From Wenzhouxiangellaceae bacterium (GTDB taxonomy: Bacteria; Pseudomonadota; Gammaproteobacteria; Xanthomonadales; Wenzhouxiangellaceae): DNA of 38,140 nucleotides. This document shows, in pieces, positions 16,724 through 25,567 of this stretch. The stretch spans positions 1-38,140 of the forward strand of contig JAGXKW010000028.1 of assembly GCA_018334995.1 (NCBI GenBank), read 5' to 3'. The notes under the pieces are model-generated. The model did not search any database, had not been told where the DNA came from, and was given only the letters and a program-made list of their open reading frames with translations. Made by a program: the position numbers and the translations under genes. Numbering within the stretch: the stretch's first letter is position 1; each line of letters begins with the position of its first letter.

Positions 16724-19018
16724 ATGGCCACACAAGCCGCAGCAACGCGCGAGCAGGGAAATTTCAAACACTGGCGTCTCGAACGGGACCTCGACGGAAT
16801 CGCCTGGTTGTATATCGACCGGGCGGGCGAAAAGGTCAACAGCCTGAGCAGCGAAGTGCTGAGCGAGCTGGGCGAGATCGTCGAGATGTTCGAGCAGGAA
16901 GCGCCCAGCGGCCTGGTCCTGATGTCAGGCAAGCCGGGCAGCTTCATCGTCGGCGCCGATGTGCGCGAATTCGACGCCACCCGGGACGCCTCGATACTGG
17001 CCGAGAACATGCGCAAGGTGCACGATTTATTCGATCGCATCGAGCGGCTGAAATTTCCCAAGGTGGCGGCGTTCGAGGGCTTCTGCCTGGGCGGCGGCCT
17101 GGAGCTGGCGCTTTGTTTCGACTGGCGCATCGCATTGGACACCGACAAGACCAGGGTCGGCTTTCCGGAAGTCAACCTGGGCATCTACCCCGGCTATGGC
17201 GGCTCGGGGCGCTCCATCCAGGCCATCGGCGGGATGAAGGCGATGGAAATCATGCTGACCGGCCGCATGCTGAAGGCCGGGGCCGCCCGCGGCCTCGGCC
17301 TGGTCGATCAGACCGTGGACATCCACGGCTCGCTGCGCTGGGCAGCGCGCCGGGCGGTACAGAAAAAGCGCCGGCACAAGCTGATCGGCATGGTCAACAA
17401 AGCCTCGACTTTGGGTCCGGTGCGCAAGATCCTGGCCGGCCAGATGCGCAAGCAGACGCGCGCCAAGGCCCGCCCGGAGCACTACCCGGCGCCGTATCGA
17501 CTGATCGATGAATTCGAGGCCCACGGTGATTCGCAAAACGCGATGATCCGGGGCGAGGCCGAAAACATTCCCGAACTGCTGGTCGGCCAGACCTCGACCA
17601 ACCTCAGGCGCGTGTTCCGGCTGATGGAAACGCTGAAAAGTCAGGGCAAGAAGAGCGACTTCAAGGCCCGCCGCGTGCATGTAGTCGGCGCCGGCGTGAT
17701 GGGCGGCGACATCGCCGCCTGGTGTGCGCTCAGAGGACTGGAGGTCACGCTGCAGGACCGTGAAATGAAATACATCGAGCCGGCAATCAAGCGCGCCGCC
17801 GGCCTGTTCAGGAAGAAACTGAAGAAACCGGCGGCGGTGGCCGCGGCCAAGACCCGGCTGCGCGCCGACGTCGAAGGTGAAGGCGTCAAGCGCGCCGACG
17901 TGGTCATCGAGGCCATCTTCGAAAACCGCGAGGCCAAGCGCGAGCTGTTCGAGAACCTCAAGAACGACCTGCCCGATCACGCGGTGGTGGCGACCAATAC
18001 CTCGGCGATCCCGCTGGGCGAGCTGTCCGACGTGTTCGACGATCCAAACCGCCTGATCGGCCTGCACTTCTTCAACCCGGTGCCGAAAATGCCGCTGGTC
18101 GAGGTCGTCTACGACACCAGCACCGACGCCGACCGGGTCGACGACGGCTCCAGTTTCGCCACCCAGGTCGGCAAGTACGCCCTGCCCGTCACCTCCACGC
18201 CGGGCTTCCTGGTCAATCGCGTACTGGTGCCGTACATGTACAAGGCGATGACCATGCATCGCGACGGCCTGCCCAAGGAAGCGCTGGACAAGGCCGCAGT
18301 GCAGTTCGGAATGCCCATGGGGCCGGTCGAACTGGTCGACACGGTTGGCCTGGACGTGGGTCTGGGCGTGATCGACACACTGCTCGGCGAGGCGGCCGGC
18401 GAGGACCGCAAGGTGCTCGAAACCATGGTCGAGTCCGGCAAGAAAGGCAAGAAGACCGGCGAAGGCTTCTACAAATGGGAAAAAGGGAAGCCGGTGCGCG
18501 ACAGCGACGCCCACAAGGGCCATGACCTCGACGAGATCGCGAAAGACCTCATCCAGCCCTACCTCGACGAATGCCTGGCCTGTCTGCGCGACGACGTGGT
18601 CGAGAGCGAGGAACTGCTCGACGCCGGCATGATCTTCGGCACCGGCTTCGCGCCGTTCCGCGGCGGTCCGGTCCACTACATCAACAACACCGACGCCGAA
18701 GCCTCGGCCGACAACTCGCTGCTGGACAAGGCGCGCAAGCGGTCCGGCGGCGGCAAATCGGACATGTCGAAATCATCGGCCGCGCAAACGAACAAGAAAG
18801 CAACGACCAGAAAATCGGCCTCGAAGAAGGCCGGCGCGAAGAAAAAGGCGACGAAGAAGAAATCCGCCAAGAAGAAGACCGGCGGCAGCCGGAAGACCGC
18901 AACCGGGAAGACGTCGCCCGCCGCCGGTGCAGTCGACAAGCCGGCTGGCCAGAATGCTTCGCCCGGGACTGCCTCGAAAGAGGACACGCCGAAGAAAGAC
19001 GCGGACAAGACCGAGTAA
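16724..19018 (+). CDS. fadJ: FadJ-type multifunctional beta-oxidation protein with lysine-rich C-terminal tail
   Basis: A 764-residue fusion of enoyl-CoA hydratase and 3-hydroxyacyl-CoA dehydrogenase, the alpha subunit of the trifunctional beta-oxidation complex. The crotonase domain (about 15-200) has both catalytic glutamates, E127 (GGGLELAL) and E149 (FPEVNLGIYPG). The dehydrogenase domain starts with the NAD loop GAGVMG (322-327) and has the catalytic histidine H448 in GLHFFNPV; its C-terminal part follows with FLVNRVLVPYM and a GEGFYKW motif. The last 87 residues (18755-19015) are a low-complexity Lys/Ala/Ser/Thr tail with 23 lysines, unlike E. coli FadJ (714 residues). ATG 16724 has a GGAG ten bases upstream. 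fadI follows after 48 bases. Confidence 0.93.
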   Translation: MATQAAATREQGNFKHWRLERDLDGIAWLYIDRAGEKVNSLSSEVLSELGEIVEMFEQEAPSGLVLMSGKPGSFIVGADVREFDATRDASILAENMRKVHDLFDRIERLKFPKVAAFEGFCLGGGLELALCFDWRIALDTDKTRVGFPEVNLGIYPGYGGSGRSIQAIGGMKAMEIMLTGRMLKAGAARGLGLVDQTVDIHGSLRWAARRAVQKKRRHKLIGMVNKASTLGPVRKILAGQMRKQTRAKARPEHYPAPYRLIDEFEAHGDSQNAMIRGEAENIPELLVGQTSTNLRRVFRLMETLKSQGKKSDFKARRVHVVGAGVMGGDIAAWCALRGLEVTLQDREMKYIEPAIKRAAGLFRKKLKKPAAVAAAKTRLRADVEGEGVKRADVVIEAIFENREAKRELFENLKNDLPDHAVVATNTSAIPLGELSDVFDDPNRLIGLHFFNPVPKMPLVEVVYDTSTDADRVDDGSSFATQVGKYALPVTSTPGFLVNRVLVPYMYKAMTMHRDGLPKEALDKAAVQFGMPMGPVELVDTVGLDVGLGVIDTLLGEAAGEDRKVLETMVESGKKGKKTGEGFYKWEKGKPVRDSDAHKGHDLDEIAKDLIQPYLDECLACLRDDVVESEELLDAGMIFGTGFAPFRGGPVHYINNTDAEASADNSLLDKARKRSGGGKSDMSKSSAAQTNKKATTRKSASKKAGAKKKATKKKSAKKKTGGSRKTATGKTSPAAGAVDKPAGQNASPGTASKEDTPKKDADKTE

Positions 19019-19066
19019 TCCCGAACGGAACGCCACGAACCCAACATTCGCCAAAGGATTCGACCC

Positions 19067-20350
19067 ATGACCGACGGTTCAATCAAGCGCATCGCAGTCA
19101 TCGGCGGCAGCCGCATTCCGTTCTGCCGTTCCAACACGCTGTATGCCGACGAAACCAACAAGGACATGCTCACCCATGCCATTCAGGGCGTGGTCGACAA
19201 ATACGATCTTGCCGGCAAGCAGGTCGACAAGGTCATCGCCGGCGCCGTGACGGTGCATTCCAGGGACTGGAACCTGGCACGCGAAGCTTTGCTGTCGACC
19301 ACGCTGTCGCCGCTGACCCCCGGCATCACGCTGCAGCAGGCCTGCGGGACCAGCCTGCAGGCCGCCATGCTGGCCGGCGCAGAGATCGCCACCGGCGCCA
19401 TCGACTGCGCCATTGTCGGGGGCACCGATACCACCAGCGACGTGCCGATCGTGTTCCAGCGCCGCTTTGCCCAGCGCCTGGTCAAGCTTGGCAAGGCGAA
19501 GACCTTCAAGGACAAGTTGGCCGTGTTCAAGGGATTCTCGCCGGCCGAACTGAAGCCCCAGCCGCCGGCCAACGGCGAACCGCGCACCGGGCTTTCCATG
19601 GGCCAGCACTGCGAACGCATGGCCAAGGAATGGGAAATCTCGCGTCGCGAGCAGGACGAGCTGACGCTATCCAGCCACCACAACGCCGCGCGCGCCTGGG
19701 ACGAAGGCTTTTTCGACGAGCTGGTCACCGGCCACGCCGGCGTGCTGCGCGATAACAACATCCGGCCCGACAGCGACATGCAGCAACTGGCCAAGCTCAA
19801 GCCGGCGTTCGACCGTTCCAACCAGGGCACGCTGACCGCCGGCAACTCCACCGCGCTGACCGACGGCGGCGCGGCCGTGTTCCTGACCTCCGAGGACTAT
19901 GCGAAAAAGCACGATCTGCCGGTGCAGGCCTGGCTGACCCACAGCCGCACCGCGGCGGTCGATTTCGTCGATGCCGACGAGGGCCTGCTGATGGCGCCCA
20001 CGGTGGCCGTGGCCGAAATGCTGCAGCGCGCCGATCTTTCGCTGCAGGATTTCGACTTCTACGAAATCCACGAAGCCTTCGCCGCCCAGGTGCTGTGCAC
20101 GCTCAAGGCCTGGGAATCGGACGACTACTGCCGCGAGCGCCTTGGCCTGAACGGCGCGCTGGGCAGCATCGATCGCGACAAAATGAACGTCAACGGCAGC
20201 TCGCTGGCCGTGGGACACCCGTTTGCCGCCACCGGCGCACGCATCGTCGCCACACTGGCCAGGCTGCTGGAGCAGAAAGGGTCGGGCCGCGGCCTGATCT
20301 CGGTATGCACCGCCGGCGGCATGGGTGTCAGCGCGATCCTGGAGCGTTGA
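19067..20350 (+). CDS. fadI: 3-ketoacyl-CoA thiolase, FadI type
   Basis: A 427-residue thiolase that releases acetyl-CoA in beta-oxidation and pairs with the upstream FadJ. The acyl-accepting cysteine is C93 in QQACGTS, the histidine lies in EIHEAFAAQV, the second histidine motif is AVGHPFAATGAR and the C-terminal cysteine is in CTAGGMG. The GHPFAATGAR form is the one found in FadI rather than in FadA or acetoacetyl-CoA thiolases. An AAAGGA ribosome site lies just before ATG 19067. Its stop is seven bases from the stop of a convergent gene. Confidence 0.93.
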   Translation: MTDGSIKRIAVIGGSRIPFCRSNTLYADETNKDMLTHAIQGVVDKYDLAGKQVDKVIAGAVTVHSRDWNLAREALLSTTLSPLTPGITLQQACGTSLQAAMLAGAEIATGAIDCAIVGGTDTTSDVPIVFQRRFAQRLVKLGKAKTFKDKLAVFKGFSPAELKPQPPANGEPRTGLSMGQHCERMAKEWEISRREQDELTLSSHHNAARAWDEGFFDELVTGHAGVLRDNNIRPDSDMQQLAKLKPAFDRSNQGTLTAGNSTALTDGGAAVFLTSEDYAKKHDLPVQAWLTHSRTAAVDFVDADEGLLMAPTVAVAEMLQRADLSLQDFDFYEIHEAFAAQVLCTLKAWESDDYCRERLGLNGALGSIDRDKMNVNGSSLAVGHPFAATGARIVATLARLLEQKGSGRGLISVCTAGGMGVSAILER

Positions 20351-20357
20351 TCAGCCG

Positions 20358-21839
20358 CTACTTTTCGTCGATTTCTTCGCGCAGGCCGGGTCCGACCGCC
20401 CGGCGCTGCAACACCCAGTCTCCTGAAGAGAGCCCCGTGTCCCTATAAGCGGGCGGCGACTCTTCCCGGGCAGGCGCCAATCGCCACTCGGCATCGGCAA
20501 GTCCGGGCACCAGCGAGATGCGGTAATACCGCTGGGCGATGGCGTGCAGGTACCAGTCGTCGTACAAGGCCGCATCGACGGCGAACGATCGGCCTTCGCC
20601 GGTGACCGCGGACACCCGGGCGAGGAAGACATGGTAGTCGCCGTTCTTGCGCACCTCGCCGATGCGCCCGGCCGACTCGACAAGGATCGCCGCAGCAGCC
20701 ACACCGGATACCAGCATGAACAGCCTGCCCGGCCGTCTCTCCAGGGTCGTCCGGATTCTTTCTTCGGCTTCATCCAGCATCGATGCCCCGACGAGCCCGA
20801 AACCCAAGGCGAAAAACGGCAGCGCCGGGATCAGGTAATGCGCCGAATCCAGGTCGCCCAGCGCCAGCGGCAGACTGGCCGACAATCCGACGGCGAGCAT
20901 GGCCGCGGCCGGTGCCCGCACACGGCTGGCCCAGTCGGCACCGGCGCCGCGCCAGATCCACAGGCGCAAGCCGGCCAGCACCAGCAACATCGGCGCGACT
21001 TTCTTGGCCAGCTCCAGCACCATTCCCGAATCGGCGCCCGAAATACCGGCGCGGCCAGCCACCTGGTCGCGCCAGTAGGCGATGAGCATTTCGCGCACCT
21101 CCGGCCAGGCCGTCAGCAGGCCCAGCAAACCGAAAAACACGACTGAGACGACGGCCAGCCCGAACGCGCTTCGCCGCCAGTCGACATGCCGCAGGGCCGG
21201 AAGCAGCAATACCGGCGATACGAGCACGAACAGTCCCACCGGGCCCTTGGCCAGGAATGCGAGCAAGGCTGCACCCGAAGCCACGACGGAAAAAATCAAA
21301 GCCCGCCCGACGGTCGGCGCCCTGAGCGCGCATAGCACAAGCAGCACCGAAAGCAGACAGAACACGGCCATGCTGTTTTCCAGCACGTTGTTGCGATAGG
21401 CCCAGGACCACTTGGGCACCACCACCCACAACAACAGCGGCAGCCACCAGTACGCCGAAAGCTTCTTCAGTCCGCTCGCCAGCGTGATTCGCGACCACAG
21501 CACGCGAATCAGCAACGCGGTCGCGAAAACCAGGGACAGGTCGTAGATTCGCTCGGTCAGGTAGGAATCGCCGAGCACCCGGAACAACAGCGACTGCAGC
21601 CAGAACACCAGCGGCGGATGTTGGTGGAATACCGGAAACAGGCCCTCGCTGAAATGCGGCGCCCAGATCGACCCGACGCCGACGGCCAGGTTGCGACTGA
21701 TCGCGGCGTACATAATCCCGTCGACGAACATCCCGACCGATGCCATGGAAGGCAGCAGCAGGAATCCCGCCAGCACGACCGTGCCGATCAGCGGGCGGGA
21801 ATGTGGCGCCGTCGATCCCGGGCCGCGCGGTTCAAACAT
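20358..21839 (-). CDS. Polytopic GT-C glycosyltransferase (GT39/ArnT-like)
   Basis: A 493-residue membrane protein with about eleven hydrophobic segments and the GT-C fold hallmark in the first periplasmic loop: FVDGIMYAAISRNLA (the aspartate that in ArnT/PMT enzymes takes part in catalysis) followed by HQHPPLVFWLQ. Such enzymes transfer a sugar from a polyprenyl-phosphate donor to lipid A, protein or another lipid outside the inner membrane. Donor and acceptor are not predictable and no polyprenyl-phosphate sugar synthase is next to it. It is a single gene, convergent with fadI (seven-base gap) and separated by 188 bases from the next gene on its strand; that gap shows nothing I recognise. 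Confidence 0.82.
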   Translation of the reverse strand: MFEPRGPGSTAPHSRPLIGTVVLAGFLLLPSMASVGMFVDGIMYAAISRNLAVGVGSIWAPHFSEGLFPVFHQHPPLVFWLQSLLFRVLGDSYLTERIYDLSLVFATALLIRVLWSRITLASGLKKLSAYWWLPLLLWVVVPKWSWAYRNNVLENSMAVFCLLSVLLVLCALRAPTVGRALIFSVVASGAALLAFLAKGPVGLFVLVSPVLLLPALRHVDWRRSAFGLAVVSVVFFGLLGLLTAWPEVREMLIAYWRDQVAGRAGISGADSGMVLELAKKVAPMLLVLAGLRLWIWRGAGADWASRVRAPAAAMLAVGLSASLPLALGDLDSAHYLIPALPFFALGFGLVGASMLDEAEERIRTTLERRPGRLFMLVSGVAAAAILVESAGRIGEVRKNGDYHVFLARVSAVTGEGRSFAVDAALYDDWYLHAIAQRYYRISLVPGLADAEWRLAPAREESPPAYRDTGLSSGDWVLQRRAVGPGLREEIDEK

Positions 21840-22027
21840 GGAAAGAACCGGTCACGACGCGTCCTCGGGCACGGACTGCCGGCTTGTCCCGCAACGGCTG
21901 CAGACTGTCCGCACGACCTCTGCTGCTTTGACTCCGACGTTCATCTCGATACCCGCTCGGGTTGCAGTGGATCGTATGTCGGCGCATCGCCGCGGCAAAC
22001 GGAAAAGCCTTCAAGCGGCGCCGGAAT

Positions 22028-22669
22028 TCAGGACAGCCTCGTCAGAATCCCGGCCAGCAGCGCTTCGGAATCGGGCGAATTCGTCAGCCATGCCAGGGCG
22101 GCGATATTGGCGACCACCGTGGCCCGGAATACGAGCTGGAAGCTCCGCTTGCGGGTCTTGTGGCGCAGGCTCTTCTGGGCCAGCAAGGCGCCGGGCCAGC
22201 CGCCGGCCAATGCAACCAGGTGCAGCGAGCTTTCGGCAATCCGCCAGCGGTCGTCGAGCGCCGCCTTCTTGTCCAGCGCATACATTGCGAACGCCACTGC
22301 GCTCATCGCGGCATAGATCAGCATGATCATCGCCGGAAAACCGCCGGCCAGCCAGACCACGGCAAGCAGCAGGAAGAACCCCGCCACCAGCACGGTCCGG
22401 AGATCGAGGTCGAGCAAGAACCCTTTGCCCGACCGAGCCGCGCCCGCCGCGGTCACGAAATCCACGTCGCGCGCCTGGCGCCTGCCGCGTCCGTCGCGGC
22501 CGATTGCATAACGAACCGCATCCCCGACCACCGGCCTCCGTCCGCTGGGCTCGAATGCACTCACATGAACGAACACATCATCGCCGCCGGCGGCCGGCGC
22601 AATGAAGCCGAACCCGCGATCGTCGTTCCACTTTTCAATCTTTCCGACCGCCTTGTCGGTCATCGGCAT
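22028..22669 (-). CDS. Cold-shock domain / DUF1294 membrane fusion protein
   Basis: A 213-residue protein. Residues 5-70 form a cold-shock domain with RNP1 (DRGFGFI, 17-23) and RNP2 (DVFVHVS, 31-37), predicted to bind single-stranded RNA or DNA. Residues 90-195 hold three to four hydrophobic segments with a DUF1294 core (YALDKKAALDDRWRI, then GGWPGALLAQ and HKTRK). The fusion is a known but uncharacterised architecture that would tether a nucleic-acid-binding domain to the inner membrane. Of two close starts I prefer ATG 22669 because GAGG lies five bases upstream; ATG 22663 is the alternative. Confidence 0.87.
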   Translation of the reverse strand: MPMTDKAVGKIEKWNDDRGFGFIAPAAGGDDVFVHVSAFEPSGRRPVVGDAVRYAIGRDGRGRRQARDVDFVTAAGAARSGKGFLLDLDLRTVLVAGFFLLLAVVWLAGGFPAMIMLIYAAMSAVAFAMYALDKKAALDDRWRIAESSLHLVALAGGWPGALLAQKSLRHKTRKRSFQLVFRATVVANIAALAWLTNSPDSEALLAGILTRLS

Positions 22670-22735
22670 CCGTCCCTCTGAAGTTCGCACCTCGATCCAG
22701 GCGAGACCCGATCCTGCGCGTGTCTTGCGAGGTTA

Positions 22736-24007
22736 CTACATCCGTCCCGCCAGCCAGAGGCTCAGTCCCGGCCACCAGGTGATGATCAGCAGCGCAACCA
22801 GCAGCCAGCCCAGAAACGGCAGGGTCGAGCGGTAGATGACGAGGATGTCCTTGCCGAATCTGTGGCTGGCCAGGAACAGGTTGATGCCGACCGGCGGGGT
22901 GCAGTAGCCGATCTGGAGATTGGCCAGGAAGATGATGCCGAGGTGCACCGGGTCGACGCCGAAAGCCAGCGCGATGGGGATGATCAGCGGCGCCATGATG
23001 ACGAGCGCTGCAAAGATGTCGAGCATCATGCCGACGATCAGCAACAGGATGTTGATCATGACCAGGAACATGTACTTGTTCGAGATCCACGGTTCGACCG
23101 CGTCGAACAGCCGTTGCGGAACCTGGGTATCGATCATGAGGTTGGTCGAGGCCATGGACACGCCCAACACGACCAGAATCGCGCCGACCAGCACCATGGC
23201 CTCGGCGATGATCGCGGGCAGCTTTCGCCACTCGATGTCGCGCCGGATCGCGACCAGCGTGACGATCACCCAGGCTGCGGTGACCACCGCGGCTTCGATG
23301 ACCAGGAGGTAGCCGCCGTAGATGCCGCCGAGCACCACGAACGGCAGCGGCAGTTCCCAGGCCGCCGCCTTTAGGCTGAGACCGATCGGCGGCTTCGGCG
23401 TTTCGACTTTCGGCAGATGAATGCCGGTGCGCATGGCCCAGCCGGCCATCAGCAGCAGCATCAAAATCCCCGGCAGGATGCCGGCCAGAAACAGTTCCTC
23501 GATGCGGATGCCCTGCCCCGGGGCCACTTGCTGGGCGACCACCGCATACAGGATCAGCGGCAGCGACGGCGCGAACAATACGCCCATGCTCGAACCGGCC
23601 GTGACCAGCCCGAGCGAGAAGCGCTCCGGGTAGCCGGCCTTGAGCAGCGCCGGCAGCATCAGCGAGCCGAGCGCGACCACGGTGATGCCGGACGCCCCGG
23701 TAAACGCGGTCATCAGCGCGAACAGTCCCAGCCCGAGGATCGCCAGCCCGCCGGGCATCCAGCCGAACATCGCCCGGGTCAGGTCGACCAGCCGCTCGGG
23801 GGTCTTCGAGTGCGAAAGAATCACGCCGGCGAATGTGAACAGCGGCAGCGCAACCAGTACCGGCAGCTCGCCGATGCGCTGGAACTCCATGACCACCAGC
23901 GTCATGTTCAGGCTCTGCTCGCTGTAGCCGATCAGTGCGCCCAGGGCAATGACCGCGAACAGCGGCATGCCCAGCAGCGCCAGCAGCAACAGCAAGACGA
24001 ACAGCAT
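22736..24007 (-). CDS. dctM: TRAP transporter large permease (DctM)
   Basis: A 423-residue inner-membrane protein, the ion-coupled large subunit of a tripartite ATP-independent periplasmic transporter. It has about twelve hydrophobic segments and typical signatures (FTFAGVILSHS, ITVVALGSLMLPALL, TPPVGINLFLA). The start is ATG 24007 (MLFVLLLLLALLGMPLF); upstream in-frame codons belong to dctQ. Only one base separates it from the dctQ stop. Family members carry dicarboxylates, sialic acid, ectoine or other organic acids by Na+ symport; the substrate is not determinable here. Confidence 0.95.
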   Translation of the reverse strand: MLFVLLLLLALLGMPLFAVIALGALIGYSEQSLNMTLVVMEFQRIGELPVLVALPLFTFAGVILSHSKTPERLVDLTRAMFGWMPGGLAILGLGLFALMTAFTGASGITVVALGSLMLPALLKAGYPERFSLGLVTAGSSMGVLFAPSLPLILYAVVAQQVAPGQGIRIEELFLAGILPGILMLLLMAGWAMRTGIHLPKVETPKPPIGLSLKAAAWELPLPFVVLGGIYGGYLLVIEAAVVTAAWVIVTLVAIRRDIEWRKLPAIIAEAMVLVGAILVVLGVSMASTNLMIDTQVPQRLFDAVEPWISNKYMFLVMINILLLIVGMMLDIFAALVIMAPLIIPIALAFGVDPVHLGIIFLANLQIGYCTPPVGINLFLASHRFGKDILVIYRSTLPFLGWLLVALLIITWWPGLSLWLAGRM

Positions 24008-24008
24008 C

Positions 24009-24536
24009 TCAGCGCTTTCCCTTGCCGGGCGGATACAGCACCAGCGCATGCCGCATGAAGCGCCAGCCCATCAGCGCGAAACCGATCGGGATGATGATCA
24101 AAACCGCCCAGCGCGGCACGTTGAGGAAGGCCAGGTCGTTCATGCTCATCTCGAGCTGGATCAGGTTGACACTGGCCGCGGCAAGCGTGACGCAAACCAG
24201 CGCCGTGAGCAGGTACATCGCGCGCTGAATCCAGGGCCGGACCTTTTCCGGCAGCCTGTGCAGCAGGGCGTCGATCTTGATATGCCGCGCCTGGCCGGCG
24301 GCGAGTACGCCGGCCAGCATGGTGATCCACAGCACGCCGGCGCGCATCGCGGCGTCGGCCCAGACCAGCGAGCTGTCGGCGAGGTTGCGCAGCCCGATCT
24401 GGCTCAGGCCGATGACGACGATGGCACCGAAAATGAGCGTAAGCAATCCGATCTCGAGATTGTGTGCCAGCCTCGCCAGCCGGCCCTCGGGCGGCGGTTC
24501 GATCCTGCCCGGCACATCGGCCTCGGGTTCGCTCAT
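24009..24536 (-). CDS. dctQ: TRAP transporter small permease (DctQ)
   Basis: A 175-residue protein with four predicted membrane segments (about 27-48, 63-80, 104-126, 141-160). It carries the DctQ motif HIKIDALLHRLP in the cytoplasmic loop. It scaffolds the large permease. The start overlaps the dctP stop by four bases and the stop is one base before dctM, giving the standard P-Q-M order. Confidence 0.93.
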   Translation of the reverse strand: MSEPEADVPGRIEPPPEGRLARLAHNLEIGLLTLIFGAIVVIGLSQIGLRNLADSSLVWADAAMRAGVLWITMLAGVLAAGQARHIKIDALLHRLPEKVRPWIQRAMYLLTALVCVTLAAASVNLIQLEMSMNDLAFLNVPRWAVLIIIPIGFALMGWRFMRHALVLYPPGKGKR

Positions 24537-25558
24537 TCGGCGACGGACCCGGACTCTTCGCCGCGGATCTCTTCGAGCCGGGCCCGGAGACGATCGAGGC
24601 CGGGAACCTCGAATTCGCCGGAAGCCAGCATGTCATCCAGCACCCGGTCGGAGATCCGCTGCCATTCGCGCACGTCTTCCGGATCGGGTTCGACGATCTC
24701 GATGCCCTGCTCGACCAGCGCCGCCCGGGCGTCGCGATTTTCCTCGATCGTGCGCGCTTCCTGCGCGCGCAGCGCCTGGCGGAACACGCTCAGCCAGATG
24801 GCCCGGTGCTCGGGCGCAATGCGCTCGAACGACTTGCGGTCCACCGCCATCACGCCGGCGGTCATCAGCACCGGCAGGTCCAGCATGTATTTCGCCCGTG
24901 TATGCCACTGCAGGATGATTGCGCCGGACATGGTGTTGGCAAAGGTGTTGATGGTGCCGGTCTGCAGCCCGGTATAGACGTCTGCCAGGCTCATCGGAAC
25001 GGCGCTGGCGCCTATTTCTTCGAGCGTGCGACGCGACAACGGGTCGTTTTCGGGGATCCAGACCCGCAGGCTGGAGGAGACGTCGCCGGTGCTCTCGATC
25101 CGGTCGCGCGAAAACAGGTAGGCGAAGCCGCCGTTGGTGATCGCGGGTGCGACCATGCCCGCCTCGTGCAGCGCGTCGAGGATATAGGGATCGAACTCGT
25201 CGCGCAGTTGCGCCAGTTCGGATGCGTTCTTGAACTGGAACGGCAGCGAATAAAGATTGGTCTCCGGCGCCATGCCGGCAAGTTCGCCCACCGTGAAGAC
25301 GCCACCCTGCAGCTGGCCGAGCTTCATGCGGCGCAAGACAGTGTCAGAGCCGCCCATGACGCCGCCCGGGTAGAACCGGGTAACCACCTTGCCGCCGGTC
25401 TGCTGGCGAACTTCGTCGGCGGCGTCGTTGAGCACCTCCATCCAGGTCGAGCCGTCCGGCGCAAGCGTCGCGATCTTGAGCTGCTGGGCGGCCAGCGGAC
25501 CGGCGGCAAGCACCAGGGCCAGCAACAGGGTTCCGGCGGGTATGCATCTGAACATCAT
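24533..25558 (-). CDS. dctP: TRAP transporter periplasmic solute-binding protein (DctP)
   Basis: A 341-residue secreted binding protein. The first 24 residues form a Sec signal peptide (LLLALVLAAGPLAA, cleavage before QQLKIA). The mature protein opens with IATLAPDGSTWMEV, which is typical of the DctP families that work with TatT components. Two methionines open the frame; either could start translation. It follows the TatT-type lipoprotein by nine bases. Confidence 0.93.
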   Translation of the reverse strand: MMFRCIPAGTLLLALVLAAGPLAAQQLKIATLAPDGSTWMEVLNDAADEVRQQTGGKVVTRFYPGGVMGGSDTVLRRMKLGQLQGGVFTVGELAGMAPETNLYSLPFQFKNASELAQLRDEFDPYILDALHEAGMVAPAITNGGFAYLFSRDRIESTGDVSSSLRVWIPENDPLSRRTLEEIGASAVPMSLADVYTGLQTGTINTFANTMSGAIILQWHTRAKYMLDLPVLMTAGVMAVDRKSFERIAPEHRAIWLSVFRQALRAQEARTIEENRDARAALVEQGIEIVEPDPEDVREWQRISDRVLDDMLASGEFEVPGLDRLRARLEEIRGEESGSVAE

Positions 25559-25567
25559 TCGGGTTTC

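Noticed and set aside
17027-18676. A 549-codon open frame antisense to fadJ
   Set aside because: It mirrors the codon pattern of the GC-rich fadJ gene, has no domain, and fadJ has intact catalytic motifs through the same region.
19334-19354. Non-canonical thiolase motifs (QQACGTS, GHPFAATGAR) in fadI
   Set aside because: They differ from FadA-type consensus but match, from memory, the usual E. coli FadI forms, so they are family traits and not defects.
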